From NCBI RefSeq assembly GCF_030246925.1, contig NZ_CP126740.1:1-64000 (forward strand): a stretch of DNA of 64,000 nucleotides, read 5' to 3'. The DNA is from Microbacterium sp. zg-Y625 (GTDB taxonomy: Bacteria > Actinomycetota > Actinomycetes > Actinomycetales > Microbacteriaceae). The position numbers were made by a program, and so were the translations under genes. This document shows, piece by piece, positions 42,511 through 53,813 of the stretch; position 1 is the first letter of the stretch; each line of letters begins with the position of its first letter. The notes beneath the pieces are model-generated. The model was not told the origin of the DNA and made no database searches. It saw only the letters and a list, made by a program, of their open reading frames with translations.

Positions 42511-43944
42511 GGAAGGGGGCTTGCGGATGCCGAAGGTCGCGCGCAGGGCGGAGCGTGCGGCGTACCACCCCGACAGACCGTGGACTCCCGGTCCCGGGGA
42601 GGTCGACGCCCCGCACAGATACACCCCGGGCAGGGGCGTGCGCCACGGATCGGTCGAGACCACCGGGCGACGCACCAGCTGGCGCAGGGTCGCGGCCCCC
42701 GCGCTGATGTCGCCGTCGACGTAGTTCGGATTCTCGTCGGGCAGCTGCGCCGCGGTGACGCTGCGGCTGTCGATGATGAGGTCCCGGAACCCGGGAGCGG
42801 CGCGCTCGATCGTCCGCACGATCGCCTCGCGCTGATCCACGGTCGAGCCGGCCGGCACGTGCGTGTACGTCCAGAGCGTCTGCGCGTCGCCCGGCGCACG
42901 CGTGTCGTCGAGGACCGACGGCTGCGACACCAGCACGTAGGGCTCGGTGGCGTGGCGACCGTGGGCGACCTCGTTCTCGGCGCGCGCGATGTCGCGCCGC
43001 GTGCCGCCCAGGTGCACCGTCCCGGCCTGCGCCACGCGGGGATCCGACCAGGGGACCGGGCCCGACAGCGCGAAGTCCACCTTCGCCGCGGCGTTGCCGT
43101 AGCGGAACGCCTGCAGCGCGCGTCGGTAGCGCGGCGGCAGGTCGTCCCCGGCCCAGCGCAGCAGGGCCCGCGGCGTCACGTCCATCACCGTCGCGCGGGC
43201 GGCGGGAAGCTGCCGCAGCGACGTCACCTCATGGTCGGTGATCACTTCGCCGCCGTGGGCGACGATGTCGGCGATCATCGCGTCGACGATGGCCTGGCTG
43301 CCGCCGCGCGGGATCGGCCACCCGCCCGCGTGCGCGTGGGCCTGCAGCGCCAGACCGGCCCCCGCGCCCACGAGGGAGGGCTGGTGCACGATGGCGTGCG
43401 CCGACACCCCGGTGATCATCGCCGGCGCCGTCTCATCCGAGAACCGGGCGTTCCACAGCGGCGTCCCCTGCTCGGCGGTGCGGAGGGCGAAGAGGGCGGC
43501 CGCCAGCGGATGCCGCGGGATGCCGACCAGATTCGACCCCGTGAACTGCGCGATCTCGAGCGACCGGGCGGCGAGCGGTGCGAACAGGCGCCGGTACGCC
43601 CGGCCGTCGCGACCGAGCTCGGCGGCGGTCCGGTCGATGTCGCGGTAGGCGACGCCGGCGCGACCGGGCAGCGGATGGGCGAACGACACCTCCGGCGTCA
43701 GCAGCTCGATGCGCCGGCTGAGTTCGAACGCGCGGAAGAACGGCGATGCCAGCGCGAGCGGGTGCACGGCCGAGCACCCGTCGTGCCAGAACCCGGGCTG
43801 GGTGAGCTCCTGCGTGCGCGCCCCGCCCCCGGCCTGCGATGCCCGCTCGTAGACGCGCACCGCCAGTCCCGCCCGAGCCAGCGTGACCGCCGCGGCCAGC
43901 CCGTTGGGGCCGGCGCCGACGACGATGGCGTCGAGCCCGCTCAT
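42496..43944 (-). CDS. FAD-dependent oxidoreductase, phytoene desaturase-like
   Basis: A 482-residue flavoprotein. It has an N-terminal dinucleotide fold VVGAGPNGLAAA (Gly10, Gly12, Gly15), the GGGART segment, and the C-terminal FAD motif GVYLCGASTSPGPGVHGLSG. These fit the NAD(P)/FAD-dependent phytoene-dehydrogenase-like (CrtI/retinol saturase) family. No carotenoid genes lie nearby, so the substrate is open. The start overlaps the SRPBCC gene stop (ATGA). The C-terminal codons and stop are part of repeat array 2. Confidence 0.87.
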   Translation of the reverse strand: MSGLDAIVVGAGPNGLAAAVTLARAGLAVRVYERASQAGGGARTQELTQPGFWHDGCSAVHPLALASPFFRAFELSRRIELLTPEVSFAHPLPGRAGVAYRDIDRTAAELGRDGRAYRRLFAPLAARSLEIAQFTGSNLVGIPRHPLAAALFALRTAEQGTPLWNARFSDETAPAMITGVSAHAIVHQPSLVGAGAGLALQAHAHAGGWPIPRGGSQAIVDAMIADIVAHGGEVITDHEVTSLRQLPAARATVMDVTPRALLRWAGDDLPPRYRRALQAFRYGNAAAKVDFALSGPVPWSDPRVAQAGTVHLGGTRRDIARAENEVAHGRHATEPYVLVSQPSVLDDTRAPGDAQTLWTYTHVPAGSTVDQREAIVRTIERAAPGFRDLIIDSRSVTAAQLPDENPNYVDGDISAGAATLRQLVRRPVVSTDPWRTPLPGVYLCGASTSPGPGVHGLSGWYAARSALRATFGIRKPPSLARE

Positions 43945-44627
43945 CCGGCGCGATCCGCGCTCGTCTCGGTCGACGCGGGGGTCTGCGCGTCCGCCGCGTC
44001 GTCCGCGCGGTCATCGCCCGCGGCCGCGCCGGCCGCGTCTGCGTCCGGCGCGTCCACCGTTGCGGGCTCGTGCGCACCCTTCTCGGCTTCGTCGGCCGCG
44101 GCGACGTCGGCGTGCGCCTCCTGCCCGGCGGGAGCGTCGGAGGCCTCCGGGGCGTCGGGGCGCAGCGTCTGTGCGCCCTCATCGCGCTCGCGGCGCCGTC
44201 CCTCCGCGAGGAAGGCGAGCCGGCGCAGCGTCTCGCGGTTGCGCAGTCGCATCATCGGCGCCCACAGGGCACGCGGCAGCGCCAGCGTCGGGCCCGCGAC
44301 GGGCTCCTCGCCGATGCGCACGACGCACCCCTCATCGTGGGGGCGCACCTCGATCGCGACGACGGCGCGCCCGATGGGGCCGCCCTTCGCCCGCAGGCGC
44401 ACGCGCTGCGGCGGCGACCAATCCACGACCTCCGTCTCGTCGTCGATCAGCACCGGCCACACCCCGAACGAATGGTGGAGCTTCGAGCCCTGCCGGGGCC
44501 ACTCGGAGGACACCGCCCGCATGCGCGCGGCTCCCACCACCCAGACCGGGTAGAGCCACCCGTCCGAGAGCGTCGCGAAGACGTCGTCGGGCGTGCAGCG
44601 CATCACGCGTGCGATTCCGGATGCCAT
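43941..44627 (-). CDS. SRPBCC family protein (START-like lipid/hydrophobe-binding fold)
   Basis: A 228-residue protein. The first 145 residues form a polyketide-cyclase/START-type SRPBCC domain (CTPDDVFATLSDGWLYPVWV, then WSPPQRVRLRAK). The last 75 are an Ala/Asp/Glu-rich disordered tail. The fold binds hydrophobic ligands. Translational coupling to the FAD oxidoreductase suggests it presents or sequesters that enzyme's substrate (inference). The ATG at 44627 follows GGGGGAG. Confidence 0.82.
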   Translation of the reverse strand: MASGIARVMRCTPDDVFATLSDGWLYPVWVVGAARMRAVSSEWPRQGSKLHHSFGVWPVLIDDETEVVDWSPPQRVRLRAKGGPIGRAVVAIEVRPHDEGCVVRIGEEPVAGPTLALPRALWAPMMRLRNRETLRRLAFLAEGRRRERDEGAQTLRPDAPEASDAPAGQEAHADVAAADEAEKGAHEPATVDAPDADAAGAAAGDDRADDAADAQTPASTETSADRAG

Positions 44628-44726
44628 GCGGGGCTCCCCCCATCGGTTCTGCCGTCGTCGGTGTCCCGATCGTAGGCGAGAGCACACGACGGATGCCGGG
44701 GGGTTGCGCCCGCCGCCCGCACCTGC

Positions 44727-47384
44727 TCAGCCCGCCGGGACGAGCACCAGCTCATGCGTCGCCGCGTCGCGCACCGCGTCGTCGCTGAAGCGCCACGGGG
44801 TCATCTCGGCCCGCTGCCACGTCTCGGTCTGGTCGGTGTAGTTCGGATGGAAGGTGTGCCCGCTCGTGCCGGTGAGATGGTTCCACCGCGACGCGTCCAG
44901 GTCCGAAAGGTCCACGACCATGCGCATCGACGGCACCGTCACGGTCTCGAAGCTCCCGCTGCCGAGCACCCACCCGCTGGCATCCACCACCGACGCTCCG
45001 CCGCCGACCGGGTAGGGGCCCCGGTTGAACAGCCACTCGATCGGCGCGATGCCCGAAGACCCGAAGGTCTCGTTGGTCAGCCTGAGCGCGTGCAGCTCGC
45101 CCCACTCCCAGCGGGCGGGGTCACCGCCCTGCAGCTCCGAGAGGCGTTCCACGGCGTCGTGGGCGGTGCGCTCCAGCATGTCGCGCTGGCCGTCGACACC
45201 GAGGCCCGGGTTGGTCCACCAGGCGTCGGACGGATCCTCGAGCAGGCGGTCCACGACGAGGAACATCCGCGATTGGCTGCCCGCCGGCACCTGGGCATCG
45301 CGCTCCTTCACGAAGATGTTCGCGACCAGTTCGTCCCAGAGCACGTTGGCGTATGCCGCGGCGGGGGAGTCGGCGGTGTTCTGCGCGTCCCAGTCCTGCA
45401 GCAGCGCCAGCGCGGCATCCGTCTGCTCATCCCCGGTCTGCACGTCGGCATAGGCGGCGGCGAGGCGCTTGCCCATCCAGAACTGGGCGTCGGCCTGGAT
45501 GTCACGCATGTCGTCCGTGGTCAGCGCTCCCGCGGCGGACTTCTGCTCGATGAGCTCGGTGATGCGGTCCGCTCGCCACCCGTAGTCCCAGTCGCCGGTG
45601 AGGAAGTAGGGGTACTCCTCGTCGACGACGGCGTTGTTGGCCGTGACGATGAAGCCCTCGTCGGGGTTGAAGACCACGGGGAGCTCTTCGAACGGGATCA
45701 TCCCCTGCCAGTCGTAGGCCGAGTCCCACCCGGGCTGGGGGAGTGACCCGTCACCGGCACCGCGGATGGGGAGGCGCCCGGGAGTCTGGTAACCGATGTT
45801 GCCCTCCCGGTCGGCGTAGACGAGGTTCTGCGCGGGCACGTCGAACAGCGCCGCCGCCTGCCGGAACTCGGCGAAGTCGGTCGCGCGGTCCAGGGCGAAG
45901 ATGGATGCCGCGGTCGACCCCGCATCCAGCGCCGTCCACCGCAGGCTGACCGCGTACTCGGCCTCGCCGGTGGGCGCGTCCACCGCACCGGCCTCGGTCG
46001 CCGGGTCGTCGGCGATGGCCGTGAACTCCCCGGTCAGTCCCGAGACGATCGGCCCGTGGACGGTGGATCGGATCTCGAGGGTCACCGGCTCGCCCCCCGC
46101 CACCTCGACGGTCTCGGTGCGCGTCTCCAGCGGCACGAGCACGCCGTCCCGCCAGTACTGGTCACCCTCGACCCGCTCCACATACAGGTCGGTGACGTCG
46201 CTGGTGAGGTTGGTGAAGCCCCACGCGATGTCGCGGTTGTGCCCGATGATGACGCCGGGGACGCCTGAGAACCCGAATCCGGTGACGTCGAAGGGGCACT
46301 GCGCCGACACGGTGCGGCAGCGCAGGTGGCTCTGGTGCCACACGCTCGGCAGCGAGGCGCCCAGGTGCGGGTCGTTCGCCAGCAGCGGCATGCCCGATTC
46401 GGTCAGCTCGCCCGAGACCACCCACGAGTTGGAGCCGATGCCTTCGCCGGCGTCGCCGAGCAGCAGCGCCGCCGCCTCGATCACCCCGTCGACCTCGACC
46501 CAGTCGATCGACGCCGTCGCGGCCTCCGCTTCGGCCTCCACCGTGGCATCCGTCGCCGCATCCGTCGTCGCAGCGGGCGCGTTGGGCGTGATCGTCGGGA
46601 CGATCACCGGGTTGCGCTCGAACGGGTACGCCGGGAACAGCGCCGACACCTCGTCGGCGGAGTGGTCCCGGGCCATGAGCGCGCGGTCGGTCTCGACCTC
46701 GATGTTGCTGCGCAGGTCCCAGGCCATCGCCTTCAGCCACGCGATGGAGTCCACTGCCGTCCACGGTTCGATGCGGTAGTCGGCGTTCTGCAGCCCCAGC
46801 ACGGCGTACTCGAACGATGCCGCGGCGCCGTCGTGGTCGTCGAGGTAGGCGTTCACGCCGTCGGCGTAGGCCTCGTAGTAGTCGCGCGTCGCGTCGTCGA
46901 GGTCGGCCAGCTCCTGCTCGGCGATCTCGTGCCAGCCGAGGGTGCGCAGGAACAGGTCGGTCTGCAGCTGGCTCTCGCCGAACAGCTCCGACAGGCGCCC
47001 GGCGGTCAGGTGGCGGCGGAAGTCCATCTCCCAGAAGCGGTCCTGCGCGTGGACGTAGCCCTGTGCGAAGAAGAGGTCGCCCGGTGCATCGGCGACGATC
47101 GTCGGAATCCCGAGCTCGTCGCGCAGCACCTGCACCTCACCGTCGAGACCCGCGACGGCGACGGTCCCCTCCAGCTGGGGGAACGAGCGCTGGATCGTCC
47201 AGACCACGGTGCCTGCGGCGATGAGGGCGATCACCACGATCGCGGCGACCGCTGCGAACACCCACACCCCGACGGTTCGTCTCACCGAACGGCGTTGCCG
47301 CCCGCTCGAGGCGTCGGCCTCGGCCTCGGCCGCGCGCAGCCCGTACGGGTCGTCGTCGGTCGTCGTGGCACCGCGTGTCGTCAT
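44727..47384 (-). CDS. Penicillin acylase family (S45) N-terminal-nucleophile hydrolase
   Basis: An 885-residue amide hydrolase precursor. After a cytoplasmic tail comes a membrane span (about 38-62), then the alpha chain, a low-complexity Ala/Thr/Glu spacer (about 268-292) and the beta chain. Self-cleavage is expected at Gly317-Ser318 (EGIGSNSWVVSG), making Ser318 the nucleophile. Further S45 marks are ANDPHLG and GHNRDIAWGFTN. Relatives cleave penicillins, acyl-homoserine lactones or aculeacin-type amides; the substrate cannot be assigned. It probably acts outside the membrane. Confidence 0.9.
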   Translation of the reverse strand: MTTRGATTTDDDPYGLRAAEAEADASSGRQRRSVRRTVGVWVFAAVAAIVVIALIAAGTVVWTIQRSFPQLEGTVAVAGLDGEVQVLRDELGIPTIVADAPGDLFFAQGYVHAQDRFWEMDFRRHLTAGRLSELFGESQLQTDLFLRTLGWHEIAEQELADLDDATRDYYEAYADGVNAYLDDHDGAAASFEYAVLGLQNADYRIEPWTAVDSIAWLKAMAWDLRSNIEVETDRALMARDHSADEVSALFPAYPFERNPVIVPTITPNAPAATTDAATDATVEAEAEAATASIDWVEVDGVIEAAALLLGDAGEGIGSNSWVVSGELTESGMPLLANDPHLGASLPSVWHQSHLRCRTVSAQCPFDVTGFGFSGVPGVIIGHNRDIAWGFTNLTSDVTDLYVERVEGDQYWRDGVLVPLETRTETVEVAGGEPVTLEIRSTVHGPIVSGLTGEFTAIADDPATEAGAVDAPTGEAEYAVSLRWTALDAGSTAASIFALDRATDFAEFRQAAALFDVPAQNLVYADREGNIGYQTPGRLPIRGAGDGSLPQPGWDSAYDWQGMIPFEELPVVFNPDEGFIVTANNAVVDEEYPYFLTGDWDYGWRADRITELIEQKSAAGALTTDDMRDIQADAQFWMGKRLAAAYADVQTGDEQTDAALALLQDWDAQNTADSPAAAYANVLWDELVANIFVKERDAQVPAGSQSRMFLVVDRLLEDPSDAWWTNPGLGVDGQRDMLERTAHDAVERLSELQGGDPARWEWGELHALRLTNETFGSSGIAPIEWLFNRGPYPVGGGASVVDASGWVLGSGSFETVTVPSMRMVVDLSDLDASRWNHLTGTSGHTFHPNYTDQTETWQRAEMTPWRFSDDAVRDAATHELVLVPAG

Positions 47385-47496
47385 CGAGCATCCCCAGTCC
47401 CGCCGCGGATCCCCTTCGAGCACGGCGCTTCAGAATGCTATCCCTACTCGCGGGGCATCCCGTTCCCGGGTCTCCCGCGGGGGGAGCGGGGGGCGC

Positions 47497-48987
<1,491 letters not shown>

Positions 48988-49662
48988 TCAGCCGATGACG
49001 ACGTCGGTGATGGTCACCGGCGTGGCCGGCGGTCCGTCGGGGGCCCCGCCCTCGGCACCGGCGGCGGCGATCTTCTGGACGACCTCGAGGCCGGCGGCAT
49101 CCATCTGCCCGAACACCGTGTACGACGGCGGCAGCTCGCTGTCCTCGTAGACGAGGAAGAACTGCGAGCCGTTGGTGTCGGGGCCGGCGTTGGCCATCGC
49201 GACGGTGCCGGCCGGGTAGGTCTCGGTGCCGTCGAGTTCGTCGGCGTAGCTGTAGCCGGGACCGCCGCGGCCCGTGCCGGTCGGATCGCCGCACTGCAGC
49301 ACGAAGATCCCCGAGGTCGTGAGGCGGTGGCAGATCGTGTCGCTGTAGTAGCCCTGCTCGGAAAGCGACACGAAGCTGCCGACGGTGCACGGGGTGCGCT
49401 CGGCGTCGAGGGTCAGGGCGATGGGGCCGGCCGAGGTCTCGAGCGTCGCCGACACCTCTCCGGTCACCTCCGGGGTGGCGGGCGGGTTGTCGACCTCGAC
49501 CGCGGCGCTGCCGCCGGTGCGGTAGGTGCAGTCGCCGGTCTGTGTGGCGCTCGCTTCGGGGGTGGCATCCGGGGTCTCGCCGCCGGTGCCGGTGCCGGCG
49601 CATCCGGCGAGGACGAGAAGCGACGCGGCGAGCAGCGGAAGGGCGAGAAGACGGGAGCGCAT
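48988..49662 (-). CDS. Lipoprotein peptidyl-prolyl isomerase (cyclophilin)
   Basis: A 224-residue exported cyclophilin. The signal peptide ends in lipobox LAGC with Cys21, followed by a Thr/Gly-rich linker. The isomerase domain has CHRLTTSGIFVLQCGDPTG, AMANAGPDTNGSQFFLVY and VFGQMDAAGLEVV. In the catalytic helix the FHR of cytoplasmic cyclophilins is CHR, keeping the Arg. It likely folds secreted proteins at the outer membrane face. ATG 49662 has TACGCT 6 nt upstream. Confidence 0.92.
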   Translation of the reverse strand: MRSRLLALPLLAASLLVLAGCAGTGTGGETPDATPEASATQTGDCTYRTGGSAAVEVDNPPATPEVTGEVSATLETSAGPIALTLDAERTPCTVGSFVSLSEQGYYSDTICHRLTTSGIFVLQCGDPTGTGRGGPGYSYADELDGTETYPAGTVAMANAGPDTNGSQFFLVYEDSELPPSYTVFGQMDAAGLEVVQKIAAAGAEGGAPDGPPATPVTITDVVIG

Positions 49663-49668
49663 GGCTTC

Positions 49669-49674
49669 AGCGTA
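49669..49674 (-). promoter_or_regulatory. -10 element, leaderless promoter of the lipoprotein cyclophilin
   Basis: Minus-strand TACGCT exactly 6 nt before the ATG. Confidence 0.5.
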
Positions 49675-49701
49675 CGGCGGTGGGCCGCCCCCTTCCACGT
49701 G

Positions 49702-49735
49702 CGAAGGCCCCACTCGGCGCGGAGCGGGGCCTTCG
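49702..49735 (-). terminator. Terminator after metQ
   Basis: A perfect 10-bp stem, CGAAGGCCCC (49702-49711) with GGGGCCTTCG (49726-49735), begins 12 bp beyond the metQ stop. There is no long T-run on the transcribed side. Confidence 0.7.
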
Positions 49736-49747
49736 GTGGTGCGGGTG

Positions 49748-50575
49748 TCAGCCCACGACGGGGACGACCAGGCCGCCCCAGGTCTCGTTCTCGAAGTCCG
49801 CGACCTCCTGCGACGTCAGCAGTTCGTAGAGCGCCTCGATGCGGGGGTCGTCGACGAGCTCCGGGCGGGTGGCGAGCACGTTGTAGTACGGGCTGGACTC
49901 GCCCTCGAGCAGGATCGCCTGGTCGCCGCTCAGGCCGGCGGGCAGGGCGAACGAGATGGTGACGAACGCGGCATCCACGTCGGGGAGCGCCTGCGGAAGG
50001 GTCGCGTTCTCGATCTCGGTGAACTCGAACCCGCGGGGGTTCGCCGTGATCCCGGTGAGGTCGACCACGCCGTCCTCGACCTCGATGAGGCCCTCGTCGG
50101 CGAGCAGCTGCAGTGCACGGCCCTCGTTGGTGGGGTCGTTCGGGATCGCGATCGTCGCGCCGTCCTCCAGCTCGTCGAGGCTGTCGACCTTGTCGGAGTA
50201 GAACGCGGCGCTCGGGAGGTACGCCTCGCCCACGCTCACGAGGTCTCCGCCGGTGGCCTCGTTGAACGTCTCGAGGAACGTGGAGTTCTGGAACAGATTG
50301 GCGTCGATCGAGCCGTCGACCAGCGCCGTGTTGGGCGTGTTGTAGTCGGTGAAGGGGACGAACTCGATCGTGAGACCGAGGTCGGCGGCGCCGTTCTCGG
50401 CGATGTGCTGCAGGATGTCGCCGGCGGGGGTCTGCAGGGCGCCGACCTTGAGCGTGCCGAGACCGTCGGATGCCGCGGCGTCGGTGTCGGCGTCGGATCC
50501 TCCGCCGCAGGCGGTCAGGGCCAGGGCGGCGGCCGCGACGGCGGCCAGCAGGGGGAGACGGTTCTTGCGGAGCAT
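49748..50575 (-). CDS. metQ: Methionine ABC transporter substrate-binding lipoprotein
   Basis: Captures methionine outside the cell for MetNI. The 275 residues include a lipoprotein signal with LTAC and Cys23, then the NlpA/MetQ fold, with LKVGALQTPAGDILQHI, FTDYNTPNTAL and ANLFQNSTFL. ATG 50575 follows GAGAGGA. It is the third gene of metN-metI-metQ, 43 bp after metI, and ends at a hairpin. Confidence 0.93.
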   Translation of the reverse strand: MLRKNRLPLLAAVAAAALALTACGGGSDADTDAAASDGLGTLKVGALQTPAGDILQHIAENGAADLGLTIEFVPFTDYNTPNTALVDGSIDANLFQNSTFLETFNEATGGDLVSVGEAYLPSAAFYSDKVDSLDELEDGATIAIPNDPTNEGRALQLLADEGLIEVEDGVVDLTGITANPRGFEFTEIENATLPQALPDVDAAFVTISFALPAGLSGDQAILLEGESSPYYNVLATRPELVDDPRIEALYELLTSQEVADFENETWGGLVVPVVG

Positions 50576-50618
50576 AGGGGGTCCTCTCGGGCGGAGCGGG
50601 TCGGGTTGGTCGATCGGG

Positions 50619-51344
50619 TCAGGCGGGGTGGGCGGCTCGCACGCGGGAGCGCCGCTGCCGGGTGGGACTTCTGCGCGCCAGTCGCCGGGCACCCCAGGCG
50701 GCCAGGGACTGCAGCGCCATCACGATCGCGAAGATGATGACGATCACGGCGATGATGTGGATCCAGCTGTACTGCTGGTAGCCGTAGCGGATGGCGACGT
50801 CGCCGAGCCCGCCGCCGGCCACGGTGCCGACCATCGCGGAGAAGTTGATGATCGAGGTGACCGTGGTCGACAGCCCCAGCAGCATGGGCGCGGCTGCTTC
50901 GGGGAGCAGCACCTTGGTCACCAGCTCCCAGCGGCTCGCGCCGAGCGACGAGGCGACTTCGAGCATGCCGGGGTCGACCTCTTTGATCGCGATCTCGACC
51001 ATGCGGGCGAAGAACGGGATCGCGACCATCGACAGCGGCACGATCGCCGCGGTGGGGCCGATGAAGGTGCCGACGATCAGGCGCGTGAACGGGATGAGCG
51101 CGACCATCAGGATGATGAAGGGCACCGAGCGGCCGAGGTTGACGACGAAATCCAGCACCCGATTGACGACGATCGCCGCCGTGCGCGAGCCGAACAGCCG
51201 GTCGAGAAACCGGCCCTGCTCGGTGCCGACGAGCACGACACCCAGCGGCAGGCCCACGATCACCGTGACGGCCAGGGCCACGCCCACCATGTACAGCGTC
51301 TGGCCGGTCGCGACCAGCAGCACCTGCACAAACTGATCGTTCAT
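50619..51344 (-). CDS. metI: Methionine ABC transporter permease
   Basis: A 241-residue permease with five membrane helices. The ABC permease EAA loop reads EVASSLGASRWELVTKVLLP, and FSAMVGTVAGGGLGDVAIRY is typical of MetI. A highly basic C-terminus (RRLARRSPTRQRRSR) is likely cytoplasmic. The ATG overlaps the metN stop (ATGA), so transporter subunits are made in balance. Confidence 0.93.
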   Translation of the reverse strand: MNDQFVQVLLVATGQTLYMVGVALAVTVIVGLPLGVVLVGTEQGRFLDRLFGSRTAAIVVNRVLDFVVNLGRSVPFIILMVALIPFTRLIVGTFIGPTAAIVPLSMVAIPFFARMVEIAIKEVDPGMLEVASSLGASRWELVTKVLLPEAAAPMLLGLSTTVTSIINFSAMVGTVAGGGLGDVAIRYGYQQYSWIHIIAVIVIIFAIVMALQSLAAWGARRLARRSPTRQRRSRVRAAHPA

Positions 51345-52327
51345 ACGAGCACACCCTCCTGAAGCACCTCGACGAGAAGGCCCTGTCCGCGCAGGTCCGC
51401 GATGACGGATGCCGCGGCGGGCGCGGGGATCTCGAGCCGGGTGCGCCCGGCCTGCGTGCCGCCGATCTGCTCGATCAGCGCGCCGAGGATCGACACGTCC
51501 ACATCGTGCTCGCGGGCGAGGCGGGCGATGACCGGGCGGTCGGCGGTGCCACCGGCGAAGGTGATGTCGATGACGGTGGCATCCGGGGCAACGTTCTGCG
51601 GCACGCCGCCGAGCGGGAACAGCTGCGCGGTCAAGCGCGAGCCCGGGGTGCGGATGAGATCGACCAGCCGGCCGCTCTCGACGACGCGGCCCGCCTCCAC
51701 GAGGGCGGCGGAGTGGCAGGCGGCCTTGACCACGTCCATCTCGTGCGTGATGAGCAGCACCGTGAGGCCGAGTTCGGCGTTGATGCGGCGGTAGAGGTCG
51801 AGGATCGACGCGGTCGTCTCGGGGTCGAGGGCGCTCGTGGCCTCGTCCGACAGCAGCACGCTGGGGCGGGCGGCGAGGGCCCGGGCGATGCCGACGCGCT
51901 GCTGCTGACCGCCGGACAGCTCGTGCACCGCCGCGTCGCCGCGGTGACCGAGGCCGACGAGGTCGAGCATCTCCTGCGCACGCACGCGTCGCTGGGCGCG
52001 CGGCGTTCCGTCGAGTTCGAGGGCCAGTTCGACGTTGCCGCGCACCGTGCGGCTGCCGAGCAGGTTGAAGCGCTGGAAGACCATGCCGATGCGGCGGCGG
52101 GCGGCGCGCAGGTCGGGTTCCCGCAGCGCCGTGAGGTCGGTGCCGTCGACCATGACCCGGCCCTCGTCGGGCCGCTCGAGCAGGTTCACGATGCGCGCGA
52201 GCGTGCTCTTGCCCGCCCCGCTCTGCCCGACGATGCCGTAGACCTCGCCGGTGGGGATCGTGAGGGAGACGTCGTCGACGGCGGCGAGGTCGCCGTAGCG
52301 TTTCGTGACGTGTTCGAGCGCGATCAT
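51341..52327 (-). CDS. metN: Methionine ABC transporter ATP-binding protein
   Basis: Powers methionine import. The 328 residues show Walker A GQSGAGKST (34-42), signature LSGGQQQR and Walker B VLLSDEATSAL, followed by a C-terminal NIL regulatory domain that binds methionine and inhibits transport when the cell is replete. No SAM riboswitch was recognised in the 199 bp to purA, so control may lie in the NIL domain and an unseen repressor. ATG 52327 is preferred over an upstream in-frame start. Confidence 0.93.
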   Translation of the reverse strand: MIALEHVTKRYGDLAAVDDVSLTIPTGEVYGIVGQSGAGKSTLARIVNLLERPDEGRVMVDGTDLTALREPDLRAARRRIGMVFQRFNLLGSRTVRGNVELALELDGTPRAQRRVRAQEMLDLVGLGHRGDAAVHELSGGQQQRVGIARALAARPSVLLSDEATSALDPETTASILDLYRRINAELGLTVLLITHEMDVVKAACHSAALVEAGRVVESGRLVDLIRTPGSRLTAQLFPLGGVPQNVAPDATVIDITFAGGTADRPVIARLAREHDVDVSILGALIEQIGGTQAGRTRLEIPAPAAASVIADLRGQGLLVEVLQEGVLV

Positions 52328-52487
52328 GGGGACTGTTCCGGCCTTTCCAGAGCTCCGCGCCACGCCGATCGGCGGCACGGGGGCGGGATCGATCCAACCT
52401 GCAGCGCCGGGGGTTCGGTAATCGCGTTACGCCCCGTGTCGTCCCCCGGGGCACCTCTCCCGCTCGGGGGCCGACGGCCCTGCCGGA

Positions 52488-52493
52488 TAGGAT
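52488..52493 (+). promoter_or_regulatory. Candidate -10 element of purA
   Basis: TAGGAT, 33 nt before the purA ATG, leaving a leader with GGGGGAG as ribosome site. Confidence 0.35.
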
Positions 52494-52526
52494 GGGGTCT
52501 CACCGTCCGTTAACGGGGGAGCAGCC

Positions 52527-53813
52527 ATGCCAGGCATCGTGATCGTCGGCGTCCAGTGGGGAGACGAGGGCAAGGGCAAGGCCACCGACCTCCTCGGGGA
52601 CCGCACCGACTGGGTCGTCAAGTTCAACGGCGGCAACAACGCCGGCCACACCGTCGTCATCGGCGACGAGAAGTATGCGCTGCATCTGCTGCCCTCCGGC
52701 ATCCTCTCCCCGGGCGTGAACGCCGTGATCGGCAACGGGGTCGTCGTCGACCTCGAGGTGCTGTTCGCCGAGCTCGAGGCGCTGAACGCGCGTGGGCTCG
52801 ACACCTCCCGGCTGCGGGTGAGCGCCAACGCGCACATCATCACGCAGTACCACCGCACGCTCGACAAGGTCACCGAGCGCTTCCTGGGCAAGCGTCAGAT
52901 CGGCACCACCGGTCGGGGCATCGGCCCCGCGTACGCCGACAAGATCAACCGCGTCGGCATCCGCCTGCAGGACCTCTTCGACGAGAACATCCTGCGTCAG
53001 AAGGTCGAGGGCGCCCTCGATCAGAAGAACCACCTCTTGGTCAAGGTGTTCAACCGCCGAGCGATCAGCGTCGACGAGGTCGTGGACGACCTGCTGTCGT
53101 ACGCCGAGCGGCTGCGGCCCATGGTCTGCGACACCGGCCTGCTGCTCAACGATGCGCTGGATGCCGGTGAGGTCGTCGTGTTCGAGGGTGGCCAGGCCAC
53201 CATGCTCGACGTCGACCACGGCACATATCCGTTCGTCACGTCGTCGTCCGCGACCGCGGGCGGCGCCGCCACCGGCTCGGGCGTCGGACCGAACCGCCTC
53301 GACCGCATCGTCGGCATCGTGAAGGCGTACACCACGCGCGTCGGGTCCGGTCCCTTCCCGACCGAGCTCTTCGACGAGCAGGGCGAGTGGCTGCGCTCGC
53401 GCGGATTCGAGTTCGGCACCACGACCGGGCGTCCGCGCCGGGTCGGCTGGTACGACGCACCCATCACCCGGTACGCCACGCGCATCAACGGCATCACCGA
53501 CCTGGTGCTGACGAAGCTCGACATCCTCACAGGCCTCGACCGCATCCCGGTGTGCGTCGCGTACGACGTCGACGGCACCCGCTTCGAAGAGGTGCCGGTC
53601 AACCAGACCGACTTCCACCACGCGACCCCGATCCTGGAGTACTTCCCCGGCTGGAGCGACGACATCTCGGGCGCTCGCACCTTCGAAGACCTGCCCACGG
53701 CTGCCCAGGACTACGTGCTCGCTCTCGAAGCCATGAGCGGCACGCGCATCTCGGTCATCGGCGTGGGCCCGTCCCGCGACGCCGTGATCGTGCGCCACGA
53801 CCTCGTGGACTGA
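52527..53813 (+). CDS. purA: Adenylosuccinate synthetase
   Basis: Makes adenylosuccinate from IMP, GTP and aspartate, the committed step to AMP. The 428 residues carry the P-loop-like [39 protein letters not shown] and [20 protein letters not shown]. Length and motifs are typical. ATG follows GGGGGAG. The stop overlaps the start of the next gene by one base (TGATG). Confidence 0.96.
   Translation: MPGIVIVGVQWGDEGKGKATDLLGDRTDWVVKFNGGNNAGHTVVIGDEKYALHLLPSGILSPGVNAVIGNGVVVDLEVLFAELEALNARGLDTSRLRVSANAHIITQYHRTLDKVTERFLGKRQIGTTGRGIGPAYADKINRVGIRLQDLFDENILRQKVEGALDQKNHLLVKVFNRRAISVDEVVDDLLSYAERLRPMVCDTGLLLNDALDAGEVVVFEGGQATMLDVDHGTYPFVTSSSATAGGAATGSGVGPNRLDRIVGIVKAYTTRVGSGPFPTELFDEQGEWLRSRGFEFGTTTGRPRRVGWYDAPITRYATRINGITDLVLTKLDILTGLDRIPVCVAYDVDGTRFEEVPVNQTDFHHATPILEYFPGWSDDISGARTFEDLPTAAQDYVLALEAMSGTRISVIGVGPSRDAVIVRHDLVD

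Noticed and set aside
52328..52526. A SAM or other methionine riboswitch upstream of metN
   Set aside because: I looked on the minus strand for the conserved SAM riboswitch cores and found none; only GC-rich sequence without the expected stems.
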